From positions 3,496,501-3,560,500 of the forward strand of contig NC_022524.1 of NCBI RefSeq assembly GCF_000473245.1: a DNA stretch of 64,000 nucleotides. Reading direction: 5' to 3'. The notes below the pieces were generated by a model, which worked only from the letters and a program-made list of their open reading frames with translations, was not told the DNA's origin and searched no databases. Positions 30,890 through 43,633 of this stretch are shown here, in pieces. Each line of letters starts with the position of its first letter. Positions within the stretch are counted from its first letter, which is position 1. The DNA is from Bacillus infantis NRRL B-14911 (GTDB lineage: Bacteria > Bacillota > Bacilli > Bacillales > Cytobacillaceae). The position numbers and the translations under genes are program-made.

Positions 30890-32173
30890 TTAAGCAGTTT
30901 TGCTGTTTTCGATAAGGAAGTCAACAGCTTTTTTCACTTTAAGGTCTGCTTTCACGCTGTCGAGGCTTCCAAGCGCCTGCTTGATTGCATCGGCAGTCAT
31001 GTTGTACATTTCAGCCATTTTATCAAGCTCGGCAGTAACCTCTTCGTCTGTTACTTCAATGTTCTCTGCTTTTGCGATCTCTTCAAGAGTCAGGTTGATG
31101 CGTACACGCTTTTCGCCTTCTTCTTTCATCTGCTCGCGCAGGGCACTTTCGTCCTGGCCTGAGAACTGGAAGTAAAGCTCAAGGTTCATACCCTGCATTT
31201 GAAGGCGCTGTTCGAATTCCTGCATCATTCTGTCGACTTCATTGTCGATCATTACTGCAGGCAGGTCGATTTCAGCATTATCAGCAGCTTTTTCGACTAC
31301 AGTGTCGCGAAGGTTGTTTTCAGATTCCTGCTTCTTGCTTTCTTCAAGGCGAGTCCTGATTTTTTCCTTAAGGGCATCAAGAGTTTCAACCTCTTCGTCA
31401 ACATCTTTTGCAAACTCGTCATCAAGCTCAGGAAGCTCTTTGCCTTTGATTTCGTGAACAGTCACCTTGAATACTGCCTTCTTGCCGGCAAGCTCAGCAG
31501 CATGGTATTCCTCAGGGAAAGTCACTTCAACATCCTTGGATTCGCCAGCAGCTGTTCCTTCAAGCTGTTCTTCGAAACCAGGGATGAACTGGCCAGAACC
31601 AAGCTCTAGTGAATAGTTCTCAGCTTTTCCGCCTTCGAATGCTTCGCCGTCAACAAAACCTTCGAAGTCCATGACAACTGTATCGCCGTTTTCAGCTTTG
31701 CCTTCTTCTTTAACGACCAATTCAGCCTGGCGCTCCTGAAGGGAAGTGATTTCATTGTTTACATCTTCTTCAGTTACTTCTGTTTCAAGCTTTTCTACTT
31801 CAAGGCCTTTGTATTCGCCAAGCTTAACTTCAGGCTTAACTGTAACTGTTGCCTTGAAAATAAGGCTCTTGCCTTTTTCAATTTGCTCTACATCGATTTC
31901 AGGGCGGTCAACAGGCTCGATCCCTGTCTCATCAATTGCACTTGCATATGCTTCAGGAAGAAGGAAGTCAATTGCGTCCTGGTATAGAGATTCAACGCCA
32001 AAGCGTTTTTCGAACATCCCGCGCGGCATTTTCCCTTTACGGAATCCTGGCACGTTTACTTGTGCAACAACTTTTTTGAATGCAGCGTCCAGACCTTCTT
32101 TGACTTTCTCTGCATCTACTTCAATTGTGAGAACCCCTTGGTTCCCTTCTAGCTTTTCAAACTTAGCAGACAT
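30890..32173 (-). CDS. tig: Trigger factor
   Basis: A ribosome-bound chaperone and prolyl isomerase. The ribosome-binding signature is in [19 protein letters not shown] (about residue 40-60). The FKBP-type domain ([17 protein letters not shown]) follows, then a helical SurA-like C-terminal domain. 427 residues, normal length. GGAGGG precedes the ATG. Confidence 0.97.
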   Translation of the reverse strand: MSAKFEKLEGNQGVLTIEVDAEKVKEGLDAAFKKVVAQVNVPGFRKGKMPRGMFEKRFGVESLYQDAIDFLLPEAYASAIDETGIEPVDRPEIDVEQIEKGKSLIFKATVTVKPEVKLGEYKGLEVEKLETEVTEEDVNNEITSLQERQAELVVKEEGKAENGDTVVMDFEGFVDGEAFEGGKAENYSLELGSGQFIPGFEEQLEGTAAGESKDVEVTFPEEYHAAELAGKKAVFKVTVHEIKGKELPELDDEFAKDVDEEVETLDALKEKIRTRLEESKKQESENNLRDTVVEKAADNAEIDLPAVMIDNEVDRMMQEFEQRLQMQGMNLELYFQFSGQDESALREQMKEEGEKRVRINLTLEEIAKAENIEVTDEEVTAELDKMAEMYNMTADAIKQALGSLDSVKADLKVKKAVDFLIENSKTA

Positions 32174-32304
32174 ACTATAATTCCCTCCAACAATCTATTG
32201 TCATTACCATTTTTGCGGACTTTGTATGAATATTGCCTAAATATCATAGCATATTCATCTTTTTGATATGTAAAATAACTATTTTTACACATAACAGCCA
32301 CTAT

Positions 32305-32332
32305 ATTATAACATACGTTATCTTTGTTTCAA
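32305..32332 (-). promoter_or_regulatory. sigA-type promoter of tig
   Basis: TTGAAA (32327-32332), a 16-bp spacer and TATAAT (32305-32310) predict a leader of about 125 nt. Confidence 0.65.
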
Positions 32333-32341
32333 CAGAGATAC

Positions 32342-33367
32342 TCAAATATTGGGATAAGAAATTTCTTCTATCTTCCCTATAAAAATCCTGGATGCCTCAA
32401 GAGTATCTTCTACCACCCCATATTGGCCGGCCATATCCCCCGGATCTCCATCCATGCCGTAAAATGAGCATCCGACAAGATGGTATGCAGCTGCCCAAAG
32501 GTCAGGCTGATCAGGCTGCAGCTTGAACGGGTACAACAGGAAGAACTGCCTCTGGAGCAAAGCGATGATATTTTCCAGCAGGACCGGATCTTCGTGTTCA
32601 AGTTTATCTTTAACCGCTGCTTCAATTGCCCTCAGCTGCTTATGATCATGGACGTCATGAAGTGCCGATGGGATGAACTCTTCATTCATCCCGAGCTTTT
32701 TTACAGTCACAGGCTTATCATATTCCTGCTCTTTCAGTATATTGATAATCATTGTTTTCAGGAAAGGATGCCCTTCCTCTGAAATCAGGTAAGACTTCAG
32801 CTCTTCAAGATATGGCCTGATGTTGATGTTTGCAAGCTTTGCCAGCAGCAGGACCTGCTCTTTGGGATCTTGATAGGACAGGAGGTTCAATTCCTTATCC
32901 CTGTATTCTTCGCGGAGCTGTTCTTCTGCAGCAGGATCAGGGCTTCCCTCCGCCATACGCCTGCTGAAGTGCAGCATTTTTGCGAAATGCTCCAGCTTAT
33001 CCTTAGGGATCTCCCTTTCCTGGAGAAGGGCTTCGATAGTGGCGGCTATTTCCCCATATTCATGGAGCTGGACCATGATCATCAGATAAAGATCTACGAT
33101 TTCAAAATAATCTCCGATCCCCTCCTGAAGCATGGATTTGGCTAGATTTTTGGCCTTTTTCAGCGCTCCGGCCTCAAAATACGCCAGGACAAGCCCTATA
33201 TGTATATCACTGCTCTCCGGGTCAAGCTCTTTGGCGTCCTCAAACAGCTGGATTGCATCTGAAAACTTCTTTCCCTGGAGGCTCTCAAGCCCTTTCTCAA
33301 GCAAACGTTTTTCCAGACCGGGAAAGGGGATGATATTGCTGCTGTCGTTCTGGTTCCGCTTAGTCAT
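32342..33367 (-). CDS. ysoA: TPR-repeat protein YsoA
   Basis: 341 residues, mostly helical, with tetratricopeptide-like repeats in the N-terminal half (FSDAIQLFEDAKELDPESSDIHIGLVLAYF). There is no signal peptide, so it is cytoplasmic. The position between tig and leuD matches ysoA of B. subtilis. The molecular role is unknown; TPR proteins generally act as protein-binding scaffolds. Confidence 0.85.
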   Translation of the reverse strand: MTKRNQNDSSNIIPFPGLEKRLLEKGLESLQGKKFSDAIQLFEDAKELDPESSDIHIGLVLAYFEAGALKKAKNLAKSMLQEGIGDYFEIVDLYLMIMVQLHEYGEIAATIEALLQEREIPKDKLEHFAKMLHFSRRMAEGSPDPAAEEQLREEYRDKELNLLSYQDPKEQVLLLAKLANINIRPYLEELKSYLISEEGHPFLKTMIINILKEQEYDKPVTVKKLGMNEEFIPSALHDVHDHKQLRAIEAAVKDKLEHEDPVLLENIIALLQRQFFLLYPFKLQPDQPDLWAAAYHLVGCSFYGMDGDPGDMAGQYGVVEDTLEASRIFIGKIEEISYPNI

Positions 33368-33479
33368 GAAAAAACCGCCTTCCCTGTTAATATTGAAGAT
33401 AGTATAGCACGCATGGAAAGAAAAAAGAAATTCAAAGAAGAGAGCCTTGAAAGGGGGAATAGATTAACTTCCGCAGTAA

Positions 33480-33508
33480 AAAAAGAAGATCCACATGAGA
33501 GTGGATCT
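33480..33508 (-). terminator. Intrinsic terminator of the ilv-leu operon
   Basis: AGATCCAC (33487-33494) and GTGGATCT (33501-33508) form a stem followed by a T-run on the minus strand at the end of leuD. Confidence 0.85.
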
Positions 33509-34085
33509 AGCTTGTTTTTTCATACGCCTCTATTTCCTTCTCAAGCTGAAGCGTTATTTCAATTTCATCCCACCCATTAAGAAGCATCGTCTTCCAATAA
33601 GGCTGGATCGGAAAGCTTGCTGAGAACCCATCCTCACTATAGACAGTTTGTGTTTCAAGATCAACTGTCAAAATCAGCTCGGCTTCTGCTGCTTTCAGCA
33701 GGAGCTGTTCTGTCTCCCCCTGGCTCAGACGGATGGGCAGCAGACCATTTTTCAGGCAGTTCTGATGGAAGATGTCAGCGAAGGAAGGGGCAATTACGGC
33801 TTTAAATCCGAAGTCCTGCAGAGCCCAAGGGGCATGTTCTCTTGAAGAGCCGCAGCCGAAGTTTTCATTTGCAATCAGAATTTCCGCACCGCTGTTTTCA
33901 GGCTTATTCAATTCAAATGCAGGATCAAGCTGTCCATCTTTATAGCGCCAGTCATAGAATAGGTATTTCCCAAATCCGGTTTTCTCGATTCTTTTTAAAA
34001 ATTGCTTCGGTATGATCTGATCAGTATCTACATTAACCCTGTCCAGCGCAGCTGCTTTGCCTGACAGCTTTTTGAAACCGCCCAT
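33507..34085 (-). CDS. leuD: 3-isopropylmalate dehydratase, small subunit
   Basis: Forms with LeuC the isomerase that turns 2-isopropylmalate into 3-isopropylmalate. The swivelling-domain signature NFGCGSSREHAPWAL is present. 192 residues. It is the last gene of the operon, 11 bp after leuC. Confidence 0.96.
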   Translation of the reverse strand: MGGFKKLSGKAAALDRVNVDTDQIIPKQFLKRIEKTGFGKYLFYDWRYKDGQLDPAFELNKPENSGAEILIANENFGCGSSREHAPWALQDFGFKAVIAPSFADIFHQNCLKNGLLPIRLSQGETEQLLLKAAEAELILTVDLETQTVYSEDGFSASFPIQPYWKTMLLNGWDEIEITLQLEKEIEAYEKTS

Positions 34086-34096
34086 TCTATCTCCTC

Positions 34097-35515
34097 CTAC
34101 ACTGTAATTGATTCTTCCATCAATGTTTTCCGGACATCAACAAATTTTCCATTCACAGCAGCAGCTGCTGCCATAAGCGGGCTGACAAGATGGGTCCTCG
34201 CACCTGATCCCTGCCGCCCCTCGAAATTGCGGTTTGAGGTTGATGCGCAATGCTCGCCCGGAGGCACGATATCATTATTCATGCTGAGGCACATACTGCA
34301 GCCTGATTCACGCCATTCAAAGCCGGATTCAATAAAAATATGGTGAAGCCCTTCCTTTTCCGCCTGCTCCTTCACGGCCTGTGATCCCGGTACTACAAGG
34401 GCCCTGACACCCGGATGGACTTTTTTGCCGGCCGCAAACTCTGCAGCCTGCCTAAGGTCCTCGATGCGCGAATTTGTGCACGATCCGATGAACACATGCT
34501 GAATGCTGATATCGCTGATCTCCTGCCCTTCAGAAAGACCCATATACCGAAGAGCCCGCTCAAGTGACGTCCGTTCTGTTTCGGTCTTGCAATCAGCCTC
34601 AGAAGGTATCCTTTCATCAACCCCCGCTGCCATGGAAGGATTGGTCCCCCAGCTGACCATCGGCGGGATCTCCCCGGCATCGAGCGTGATTTCTTTATCA
34701 TAATTCGCATCAGGATCCGATGCGAGGGCCTGCCAATGAGCAAGGGAAGTATCCCATTCATTGTCTTTCGGTGCATATTTCCGCCCCTTTATATAAGAGA
34801 AGGTGGTCTCATCAGGACTGACCAGGCCAGCCCTTGCTCCTCCCTCTATCGACATATTGCATATGGTCATCCGCTCTTCCATGGACATAGACCTTACAGC
34901 CTCTCCGCAGTATTCAATGACATGTCCTGTTCCGAACCCGATGCCAAACCTGCTGATGATATACAGGATGACATCCTTGGCTGTAACCCCGCTTTCAAGC
35001 CGGCCATCAATCTGAAGCTTCAGTGTTTTCGGCCTGGACTGCCATAATGTCTGGGTTGCAAGGACATGCTCCACTTCACTTGTTCCGATGCCAAAAGCAA
35101 GCGAACCAAAAGCACCATGGGTGGAAGTATGGCTGTCCCCGCAGACAATGGTCATCCCCGGTCGGGTCAGGCCAAGTTCAGGGCCGATGACATGGACAAT
35201 GCCCTGATCCGGGCTGTCCATTCCTGCAAGCGGCACACCAAATTCCCGACAATTTTTTTCAAGGGTGGTCATCTGTTTTTTGGCGACTGGATCATCTATC
35301 TGGCCGCGGTTGATTGTCGGCACATTATGATCCATAGTAGCGAAGGTTTTGTCCGGGCGCCTGACTTTCCTGTTTTTCATCCGCAGGCCGGAAAATGCCT
35401 GAGGGGATGTGACTTCATGCACTAAATGCAAATCGATATAAAGCAGATCAGGCTTGTCTGTTTCTGTATGGACGATATGCCGGTCCCAAATTTTCTCTAC
35501 AATTGATTTGCCCAT
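34097..35515 (-). CDS. leuC: 3-isopropylmalate dehydratase, large subunit
   Basis: An aconitase-family subunit binding a [4Fe-4S] cluster. The cluster cysteines are in FIGSCTNSR and in [10 protein letters not shown]. The substrate-pocket motif [13 protein letters not shown] is present. 472 residues, normal length. Confidence 0.97.
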   Translation of the reverse strand: MGKSIVEKIWDRHIVHTETDKPDLLYIDLHLVHEVTSPQAFSGLRMKNRKVRRPDKTFATMDHNVPTINRGQIDDPVAKKQMTTLEKNCREFGVPLAGMDSPDQGIVHVIGPELGLTRPGMTIVCGDSHTSTHGAFGSLAFGIGTSEVEHVLATQTLWQSRPKTLKLQIDGRLESGVTAKDVILYIISRFGIGFGTGHVIEYCGEAVRSMSMEERMTICNMSIEGGARAGLVSPDETTFSYIKGRKYAPKDNEWDTSLAHWQALASDPDANYDKEITLDAGEIPPMVSWGTNPSMAAGVDERIPSEADCKTETERTSLERALRYMGLSEGQEISDISIQHVFIGSCTNSRIEDLRQAAEFAAGKKVHPGVRALVVPGSQAVKEQAEKEGLHHIFIESGFEWRESGCSMCLSMNNDIVPPGEHCASTSNRNFEGRQGSGARTHLVSPLMAAAAAVNGKFVDVRKTLMEESITV

Positions 35516-35574
35516 CTATTTTTCTCCCTCCATCTTTTCCGGGTCCTTCTCCCGGAATCTTTTATAAATAAGTA

Positions 35575-35596
35575 CACGGCTGGAAAACCAGCCGTG
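35575..35596 (-). other. Stem-loop between leuB and leuC
   Basis: CACGGCTGG (35575-35583) and CCAGCCGTG (35588-35596) pair perfectly around AAAA. The downstream sequence is only weakly T-rich. Since leuC and leuD must be co-transcribed, it is more likely a processing or stability element than a full terminator. Confidence 0.5.
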
Positions 35597-35610
35597 ATAT
35601 CCTGAATCTG

Positions 35611-36720
35611 TCAGGCATATGCCCCCATTATCTGCAGAATGGCTTCATTATCCAGCAGAGCAGCTTTAATTTCCTCGGTCATCACCTTGGTAGAAGCTGC
35701 CTTCCCTCCTGAAGCCAGATCAGCTGTGCGAATGCCTGATTCGAGTACATCACTGACTGCCTTCTCGATTGCAGCAGCTTCTTCTTCCATCCCGAAGGAG
35801 AGGCGGAGCATCATGGCCGCGGAAAGAATCATTCCAACCGGGTTGGCGATGCCTTTGCCTTCGATGTCCGGGGCCGATCCGTGGATCGGCTCATAAAGAT
35901 ATGGCCCGCCTTCTGACAGGCTGGCAGATGGAAGCATGCCGAGCGATCCAGTCAGAACAGAAGCTTCATCACTTAAAATATCTCCAAACATATTCTCGGT
36001 AACAATCACATCAAACTGTTTTGGATTTTTAATGATCTGCATGGCTGCATTATCGACCAGCATATGCTCGAGCTGTATATCGGGATATTGGGCTGCAATT
36101 TCCTCTGCCGTTTCCCTCCACATCCTGCTTGATTCAAGGACATTCGCCTTATCCACGCTCGTTACCTTTCCGTCCCTTCCCCGGGCGAGTTCAAAGGCCA
36201 GCCTAACCACCCTCTGCACTTCTTCCTTTTTATAAAATAAAGTGTCCACGGCAGTTTCTTCACTGCCATTCCCGGCCCTTTCGCTCGGCTTTCCGAAGTA
36301 GAGTCCGCCCGTAAGCTCCCTTACCATTAAAAAGTCGGTACCTTCAATGACTTCCTTCCTTAAAGGAGAGGAATCTGCCACACTCGCAAAATAGCTGGTG
36401 GGCCGGAGGTTTGCATATAGATTCAGATCTTTACGGATTTTCAGGAGGCCGCGTTCCGGCCGGAGGCTTGGATGGAGCTTCTCCCAGCGCGGGCCGCCAA
36501 CAGCTCCAAGCAAAATGGCATCACTGCTTTTACAGAGTTCGACTGTTTCATCCGGCAGCGGCACCCCGGTGGAATCAATTGCTGTTCCGCCAATTTTCCC
36601 ATAGCTGAATTCAAATGTATGCCCAAATCGTTCTCCTGCAGCCTGCAGCACTTCAACTGCCCCTGCTGCCACTTCTTTTCCGATGCCGTCACCCGGCAGC
36701 ACTGCGATCCGCTTCTTCAT
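35611..36720 (-). CDS. leuB: 3-isopropylmalate dehydrogenase
   Basis: Oxidatively decarboxylates 3-isopropylmalate using NAD. Seen are the N-terminal LPGDGIGKEV, the substrate arginines in RPERGLLKIRKDLNLYANLRP and RELTGG, and the metal aspartates in FGDILSDEASV. 369 residues. Confidence 0.97.
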   Translation of the reverse strand: MKKRIAVLPGDGIGKEVAAGAVEVLQAAGERFGHTFEFSYGKIGGTAIDSTGVPLPDETVELCKSSDAILLGAVGGPRWEKLHPSLRPERGLLKIRKDLNLYANLRPTSYFASVADSSPLRKEVIEGTDFLMVRELTGGLYFGKPSERAGNGSEETAVDTLFYKKEEVQRVVRLAFELARGRDGKVTSVDKANVLESSRMWRETAEEIAAQYPDIQLEHMLVDNAAMQIIKNPKQFDVIVTENMFGDILSDEASVLTGSLGMLPSASLSEGGPYLYEPIHGSAPDIEGKGIANPVGMILSAAMMLRLSFGMEEEAAAIEKAVSDVLESGIRTADLASGGKAASTKVMTEEIKAALLDNEAILQIMGAYA

Positions 36721-36743
36721 GCCTAATCCCTCCGTTGCAAGTT

Positions 36744-39288
<2,545 letters not shown>

Positions 39289-39332
39289 TTATTCTCCCTC
39301 TCGTTTTTGGAATATTTTTATTTAAATTATTT

Positions 39333-39851
39333 TTACACGATTGAATAATTCTTCGGCTGCCCCTGGCTCCTCTGGCTTCCTCTTGTAAAGGCTGTTGTCC
39401 CTGTCCGGGCAATCTCCTTGATTCCATACGGCTTTACAAGCTCAATGAAGGCTTCTATTTTTTCCGACTCGCCTGTAATTTGGATGACCAGGCTGTCTTT
39501 GCCGACATCTATCACCGATGCCCGGAAAGGCTCAATCAGCGAGTATAACTCACTCCTCGCCTGCGGAAGCGAGAGCACCTTTATGAGCGCAAGCTCCCTG
39601 GCGACAATCTGCTGGCCGCTTATATCATTTACTTTCAAAATATCAATCTGTTTATTGAGCTGTTTCGCAATCTGCTCTGCGGCCTCTTCATTGTCCACAT
39701 GGACCGTGCAGGTGATCCGGGAAATCCCCTCCTGTTCAGAATGCCCGACCGAGATGCTTTCAATATTGAAGTTGCGCTTTGAGAACAGGTTGGTGATTCT
39801 ATTGAGGACCCCCGGCCTGTTCATCACGGTTAAACAGATGATTCGTTTCAT
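39333..39851 (-). CDS. ilvH: Acetolactate synthase, small regulatory subunit
   Basis: Holds the valine-feedback ACT domain ([21 protein letters not shown]) at the N-terminus and the ALS small-subunit C-terminal domain. 172 residues. The start overlaps the ilvB stop by four bases (ATGA). Confidence 0.95.
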   Translation of the reverse strand: MKRIICLTVMNRPGVLNRITNLFSKRNFNIESISVGHSEQEGISRITCTVHVDNEEAAEQIAKQLNKQIDILKVNDISGQQIVARELALIKVLSLPQARSELYSLIEPFRASVIDVGKDSLVIQITGESEKIEAFIELVKPYGIKEIARTGTTAFTRGSQRSQGQPKNYSIV

Positions 39852-41563
39852 GGTTTTACACCTTCCATCTCATGGTGCCCTTTGCCCGGGGCGATCATCG
39901 GGAATACATTTTCATCAGGAGCTATCCTGAAATCGAATAACACCGGCTCATCGCTTTGGAGTGCTTCATCCAGCGCCTTAACAGCTTCTTCCTCAGTTCG
40001 GATCTCATAAGCTTTAATATCATAGGCTTCCGCCAGCTTGACAAAGGAAGGCTGATACTGGGCTTTGCTGTGCGAAAAGCGTGAGTCATAAAAGATTTCC
40101 TGCCACTGCCTTACCATCCCCAGCGCTCTGTTATTGAAAATAGCTATTTTTACCGGGAGATTAAGCTCACGGATCAGGCCGAGCTCCTGTGCGGACATCT
40201 GGAAGCCGCCATCGCCAACAATTGAAACGACCAGGGAATCCGGTGCAGCAAGCTGAGCTCCGATGGCCGCTGGCATTCCGAATCCCATCGTGCCGAGCCC
40301 TCCTGAAGTGACCCATCTACCAGCTTTCTTAAAGCGGTAATATTGGGCTGCCCACATTTGATGCTGTCCGACATCTGTTGTGACAATCGCATCTCCGCCC
40401 GTCTTTTCAAACAAGAGCTCCATGACCCGCTGCGGCTTCAAGTCAGCCGATTTGTGAAAATGATAAGGAAAATCTTCCTTCCAGCTTCTAAGCTTTGTCA
40501 TCCATTCACCATGTTCAGGAGGCTTCCCCTTCTGGCTCACAAGCTGATTCAAAGCCTCTTTCGCATCAGCCACAACCGGAATCAGTGTTGGGACGTTTTT
40601 GCCGATCTCTGCAGGGTCGATATCAACATGGGCCACATCTGCCTTAGGTGCAAAATAGGCAAGATTGCCGGTGAGCCTGTCATCAAACCTCGCCCCTATA
40701 TTGATGAGCAGATCGCATTCATGTAAGGCCATATTGGCTGCATAGCATCCATGCATACCGGCCATCCCGACAAACAGGCTGTGGTCTGCAGGAAAGCCCC
40801 CGAGTCCGAGAAGGGTATGCACGACCGGAAGCTGCTGCTGTTCGGCATATTCCTTAAGCAATCCGGAAGCCTTTGCATGGAGGACGCCCGCCCCTGCCAG
40901 GATGACCGGCCTTTTCGCACGGCTCACAGCTTCTGTCAGCTTGCGGATCTGAAGATAGTTTGGCTTTAGAGTCGGCTGGTAGCCCGGGAGGAAGATCTCT
41001 GTCTCCTCAGAGGGCTGTTCTGCGCCTGCAGCAATATCCTTCGGAATATCAATCAATACCGGACCAGGCCTCCCTGTAGAAGCAATATGAAAGGCCTCCT
41101 TCACAATCCTCGGAATGTCCGCTATGCTCCTTGCCTGATAGTTATACTTGGTTATCGGGGTGGTAATCCCGAGGATGTCAGCCTCCTGGAAGGCATCCGT
41201 TCCGATGACGCCTGTTGCCACCTGCCCGGTAATGACGACAAGAGGCAAAGAATCCATCATGGCATCGGCAAGGCCTGTTACAATATTGGTCGCCCCCGGT
41301 CCTGAAGTCGCGATGACAACTCCAGGCTTGCCGGAAATCCTCGCATATCCTTCCGCAGCATGGATGCCTCCCTGTTCATGCCTGGGAAGCACATGAAGTA
41401 TGCCAGAATCATAGATTTTGTCATAAATCGGAAGAACAGCTCCTCCCGGGTAGCCAAAAATCACTTCCACCTGTTCCTTCTCCAGTGCCTGCAATAGCAG
41501 TTCTGCACCGGTTGCCGGCTTCGAGCCAGTCTTGTTTTCTGCAAAGGCAGCTTCCTGCAGCAT
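39848..41563 (-). CDS. ilvB: Acetolactate synthase, large catalytic subunit
   Basis: A TPP enzyme that makes acetolactate or acetohydroxybutyrate. The catalytic glutamate is in [16 protein letters not shown], and the TPP/Mg motif runs from GDGGFQMS to [12 protein letters not shown]. 571 residues. It is the first structural gene behind the leucine T-box. Confidence 0.97.
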   Translation of the reverse strand: MLQEAAFAENKTGSKPATGAELLLQALEKEQVEVIFGYPGGAVLPIYDKIYDSGILHVLPRHEQGGIHAAEGYARISGKPGVVIATSGPGATNIVTGLADAMMDSLPLVVITGQVATGVIGTDAFQEADILGITTPITKYNYQARSIADIPRIVKEAFHIASTGRPGPVLIDIPKDIAAGAEQPSEETEIFLPGYQPTLKPNYLQIRKLTEAVSRAKRPVILAGAGVLHAKASGLLKEYAEQQQLPVVHTLLGLGGFPADHSLFVGMAGMHGCYAANMALHECDLLINIGARFDDRLTGNLAYFAPKADVAHVDIDPAEIGKNVPTLIPVVADAKEALNQLVSQKGKPPEHGEWMTKLRSWKEDFPYHFHKSADLKPQRVMELLFEKTGGDAIVTTDVGQHQMWAAQYYRFKKAGRWVTSGGLGTMGFGMPAAIGAQLAAPDSLVVSIVGDGGFQMSAQELGLIRELNLPVKIAIFNNRALGMVRQWQEIFYDSRFSHSKAQYQPSFVKLAEAYDIKAYEIRTEEEAVKALDEALQSDEPVLFDFRIAPDENVFPMIAPGKGHHEMEGVKP

Positions 41564-41599
41564 TTTGAAATAACCTCCTTTTGATTCAAGAAAAAAACA

Positions 41600-41900
41600 A
41601 TATAAAAAGCCTTCCCATCCCCAAGAACGCCTGCATCAGCAGACGAAGGGATGAAAAGGCTTTGTCAGCCTGTTCCACGGTACCACCCTGATTCACGCAA
41701 TTTGCGTGCACTTATGGACGGCAGAGCCATCCTTTTTGATAACGGGTGCTCTCACACCCGGCCGGCCCTACTCGTCAAGCTTTCAGGCCGGCGCTCTGAG
41801 GGGAGTTCATGATGCGGCAGGAATGCCGGCTCTCAGCCTGCCCGGCTCTCTGTAAATCCTGATCCGCAAAACTACTTATCCTCATCCGCGCTTTTAACAT
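41600..41900 (-). promoter_or_regulatory. Leucine T-box leader of ilvBHC-leuABCD
   Basis: The T-box sequence AGGGTGGTACCGTGG lies at 41675-41689 on the minus strand. A long terminator stem (about 41606-41620 with 41649-41663) and TTTTTATATT follow. In stem I a CTC triplet at 41803-41805 in the context GAA-CTC-C is the specifier, so it should read tRNA-Leu. The AGTA element of the opposite strand of the specifier loop is present. The ilvE stop lies just upstream, so ilvE transcripts may read into this leader; no separate promoter is clear. Confidence 0.95.
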
Positions 41901-41914
41901 ATAGTGATTAGCTG

Positions 41915-42820
41915 TCAGCTTACATGGGGTTCAAAATGTTTCGATGCGACTTTAACACCTTCTGAAACTACTCTTTCCCTAAATTTCACCAGAAGCTCTT
42001 TTGTATGTGCCCCCGGATAGCCTTCACCGATTGTCCGTCCGTCCACCTTTACGACTGCAATGACTTCCGCTGCCGTCCCTGTAAGAAATACTTCATCTGC
42101 CGTATAAACATCGTGCCTTGTGAAAGGCTCCTCCTTCACTTCATAGCCAAGCTCCCTTGCAATTTCCATGACCGCATTGCGGGTGATCCCTTCAAGTGCC
42201 CCAACGTATCCTGGAGGTGTGTAAAAGCATTTATCCTTAATGATGAACACATTGTCAGCCGAACCCTCCGCCACATAGCCTTGATCATTCAGCATGAGCG
42301 CTTCACTGACATTTGCCAGGCGGGCCTCAATCCTTACCAGCACATTGTTCAAATAATTCAATGATTTGACTTTAGGGCTTAATACATCAGGTCTGTTCCT
42401 TCTTGTCGCTACTGTGACTATCTCAAGCCCTGTTTCATACAATTCTTTCGGGAAGATGCTCAGCGGCTCGACGATCACGACAACATTTGCTTTTTTGCAA
42501 TTGTATGGGTCCAGCCCAAGGTCGCCTACTCCCCTGGAAACAACGACCCTGATGTAGGCATCTTCATACAAATTCTTTTCGACAGTGGCAACAATGATAT
42601 CTGTCAGCTCTTCCTCCGTATATGGCATTGTCAGTAATATGGATTTGGCTGAACGATAAAGCCGGTCCATATGCTCTTTCATCCTGAAGATATTTCCGCT
42701 GTATACCCGGATCCCTTCAAAGATGCCATCGCCATACAGGAAGCCATGGTCATAAACGGATATTTTTGCATTCTCTTTCGTCACAAACTCCCCGTTTAAA
42801 AATATCAATTGCTCAGACAC
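41915..42820 (-). CDS. ilvE: Branched-chain amino acid aminotransferase
   Basis: A fold-type IV PLP transaminase for the last step of valine, isoleucine and leucine synthesis. The PLP lysine is in SPKVKSLNYLNN, with the family segments GDGIFEGIRVY and FLTGTAAEVIAV. GTG at 42820 is chosen because AGAGGTG stands six bases upstream; the earlier GTG at 42829 lies in that ribosome site. 301 residues. It has its own promoter and a hairpin-bearing leader. Confidence 0.95.
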   Translation of the reverse strand: MSEQLIFLNGEFVTKENAKISVYDHGFLYGDGIFEGIRVYSGNIFRMKEHMDRLYRSAKSILLTMPYTEEELTDIIVATVEKNLYEDAYIRVVVSRGVGDLGLDPYNCKKANVVVIVEPLSIFPKELYETGLEIVTVATRRNRPDVLSPKVKSLNYLNNVLVRIEARLANVSEALMLNDQGYVAEGSADNVFIIKDKCFYTPPGYVGALEGITRNAVMEIARELGYEVKEEPFTRHDVYTADEVFLTGTAAEVIAVVKVDGRTIGEGYPGAHTKELLVKFRERVVSEGVKVASKHFEPHVS

Positions 42821-42884
42821 GAAAAACACCTCTTCAATTTAATGTATACACGCTTTAAACGGTTGAAATGACAGGTTAAAAAAA

Positions 42885-42928
42885 TATGGGTTCCACACTT
42901 CCAATTCCCATGTGGAGCGGTTTGTTTT
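42885..42928 (-). promoter_or_regulatory. Possible attenuator in the ilvE leader
   Basis: On the minus strand TCCACA and TGTGGA can form a stem, while an overlapping ATGGG / CCCAT pair is mutually exclusive with it. A run of seven T follows directly. This looks like a transcription attenuator, but there is no T-box sequence and the ligand is unknown. Confidence 0.4.
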
Positions 42929-42942
42929 ATTATTTGAGGACT

Positions 42943-42971
42943 ATCTTACGCTCATTTTTTTTGGGAGTCAA
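42943..42971 (-). promoter_or_regulatory. sigA-type promoter of ilvE
   Basis: TTGACT (42966-42971), a 17-bp spacer and TAAGAT (42943-42948) predict a leader of about 115 nt. Confidence 0.65.
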
Positions 42972-43017
42972 CACCATTTTCAAGAATTATTTGATAATTT
43001 AGATTAATCTGATTTAT

Positions 43018-43031
43018 TGAATGCGCTTACA
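43018..43031. promoter_or_regulatory. Candidate cre (CcpA) site upstream of ilvE
   Basis: TGTAAGCGCATTCA on the minus strand, with its flanking A, fits the relaxed cre consensus WTGNAANCGNWNNCW completely and lies about 45 bp upstream of the ilvE -35. A second, one-mismatch site lies at 43262-43275. Confidence 0.45.
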
Positions 43032-43394
43032 TTGCTTGTATATATGAATTTATTCAGCCAAGAAATTTTTTATATTATTTTTCGATTCTTCGATCCGGTT
43101 ATTCCGCTCTTTTATAGCAGCATGGAGTGATCCGTGCTGGGGATATTCTTAAGAATGCTTTTTCAATATAAAGATGCAGCATTTAAGATTTAATGGCGCA
43201 TTTTCAATGAGCATATAATATAGAAGAAACCAGTTAATCATGTCAGGTTTAATGACATACAAAGAAGCGCTTTCATTTAACGGGAGGTATAATATTCAGC
43301 TGCAGCACTGAGTACTTTTATAAACCCTGTAACCTTAATCGGAGAAGATACAGATTTTTCGAGGAAGAACAAAGGCGTAAGTGCCTTGAACACT
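43032..43394. other. Non-coding stretch between ilvE control region and repeat locus
   Basis: A+T-rich sequence without a convincing gene. It contains the second cre-like site (43262-43275) and a good ribosome-site-like GGGAGG at 43281-43287 that is followed only by a few codons and a stop. Confidence 0.4.
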
Positions 43395-43416
43395 AAAAAA
43401 GCCCCGTCCTGGGGGC
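43395..43416 (-). terminator. Intrinsic terminator with GTCCT loop
   Basis: GCCCC (43401-43405) and GGGGC (43412-43416) enclose GTCCT, and six T follow on the minus strand. No annotated gene ends here, so it may end a small RNA from the repeat region. Confidence 0.7.
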
Positions 43417-43430
43417 ATCGAAACATCACC

Positions 43431-43535
43431 GGCATGAAAAGAGTGAGTCATGAATAGTAAGAGGCTTTATCTATGCATAATTGGCATGAAAAGTAGTGAG
43501 TCATGCATAGTAAAAAGTCTAATTGATGCATGACT
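43431..43535. repeat. Two tandem imperfect repeats, 62-bp period
   Basis: GGCATGAAAAG(T)AGTGAGTCATG begins at 43431 and again at 43493. The second copy carries a perfect 10-bp inverted repeat, AGTCATGCAT (43499-43508) with ATGCATGACT (43526-43535). Confidence 0.6.
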
Positions 43536-43633
43536 GAAAAAAAAGAAGTTATTTTTAGGAAAGAGGCTTGTAACCCCCGAGAACCCCGGCACAGCGGCTG
43601 GACTCGGATCAAGGATTTCTAATTCCTTAACGA

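Noticed and set aside
32174-32304. Additional riboswitch in the tig leader
   Set aside because: The leader is A+T-rich with no recognisable aptamer motif or terminator.
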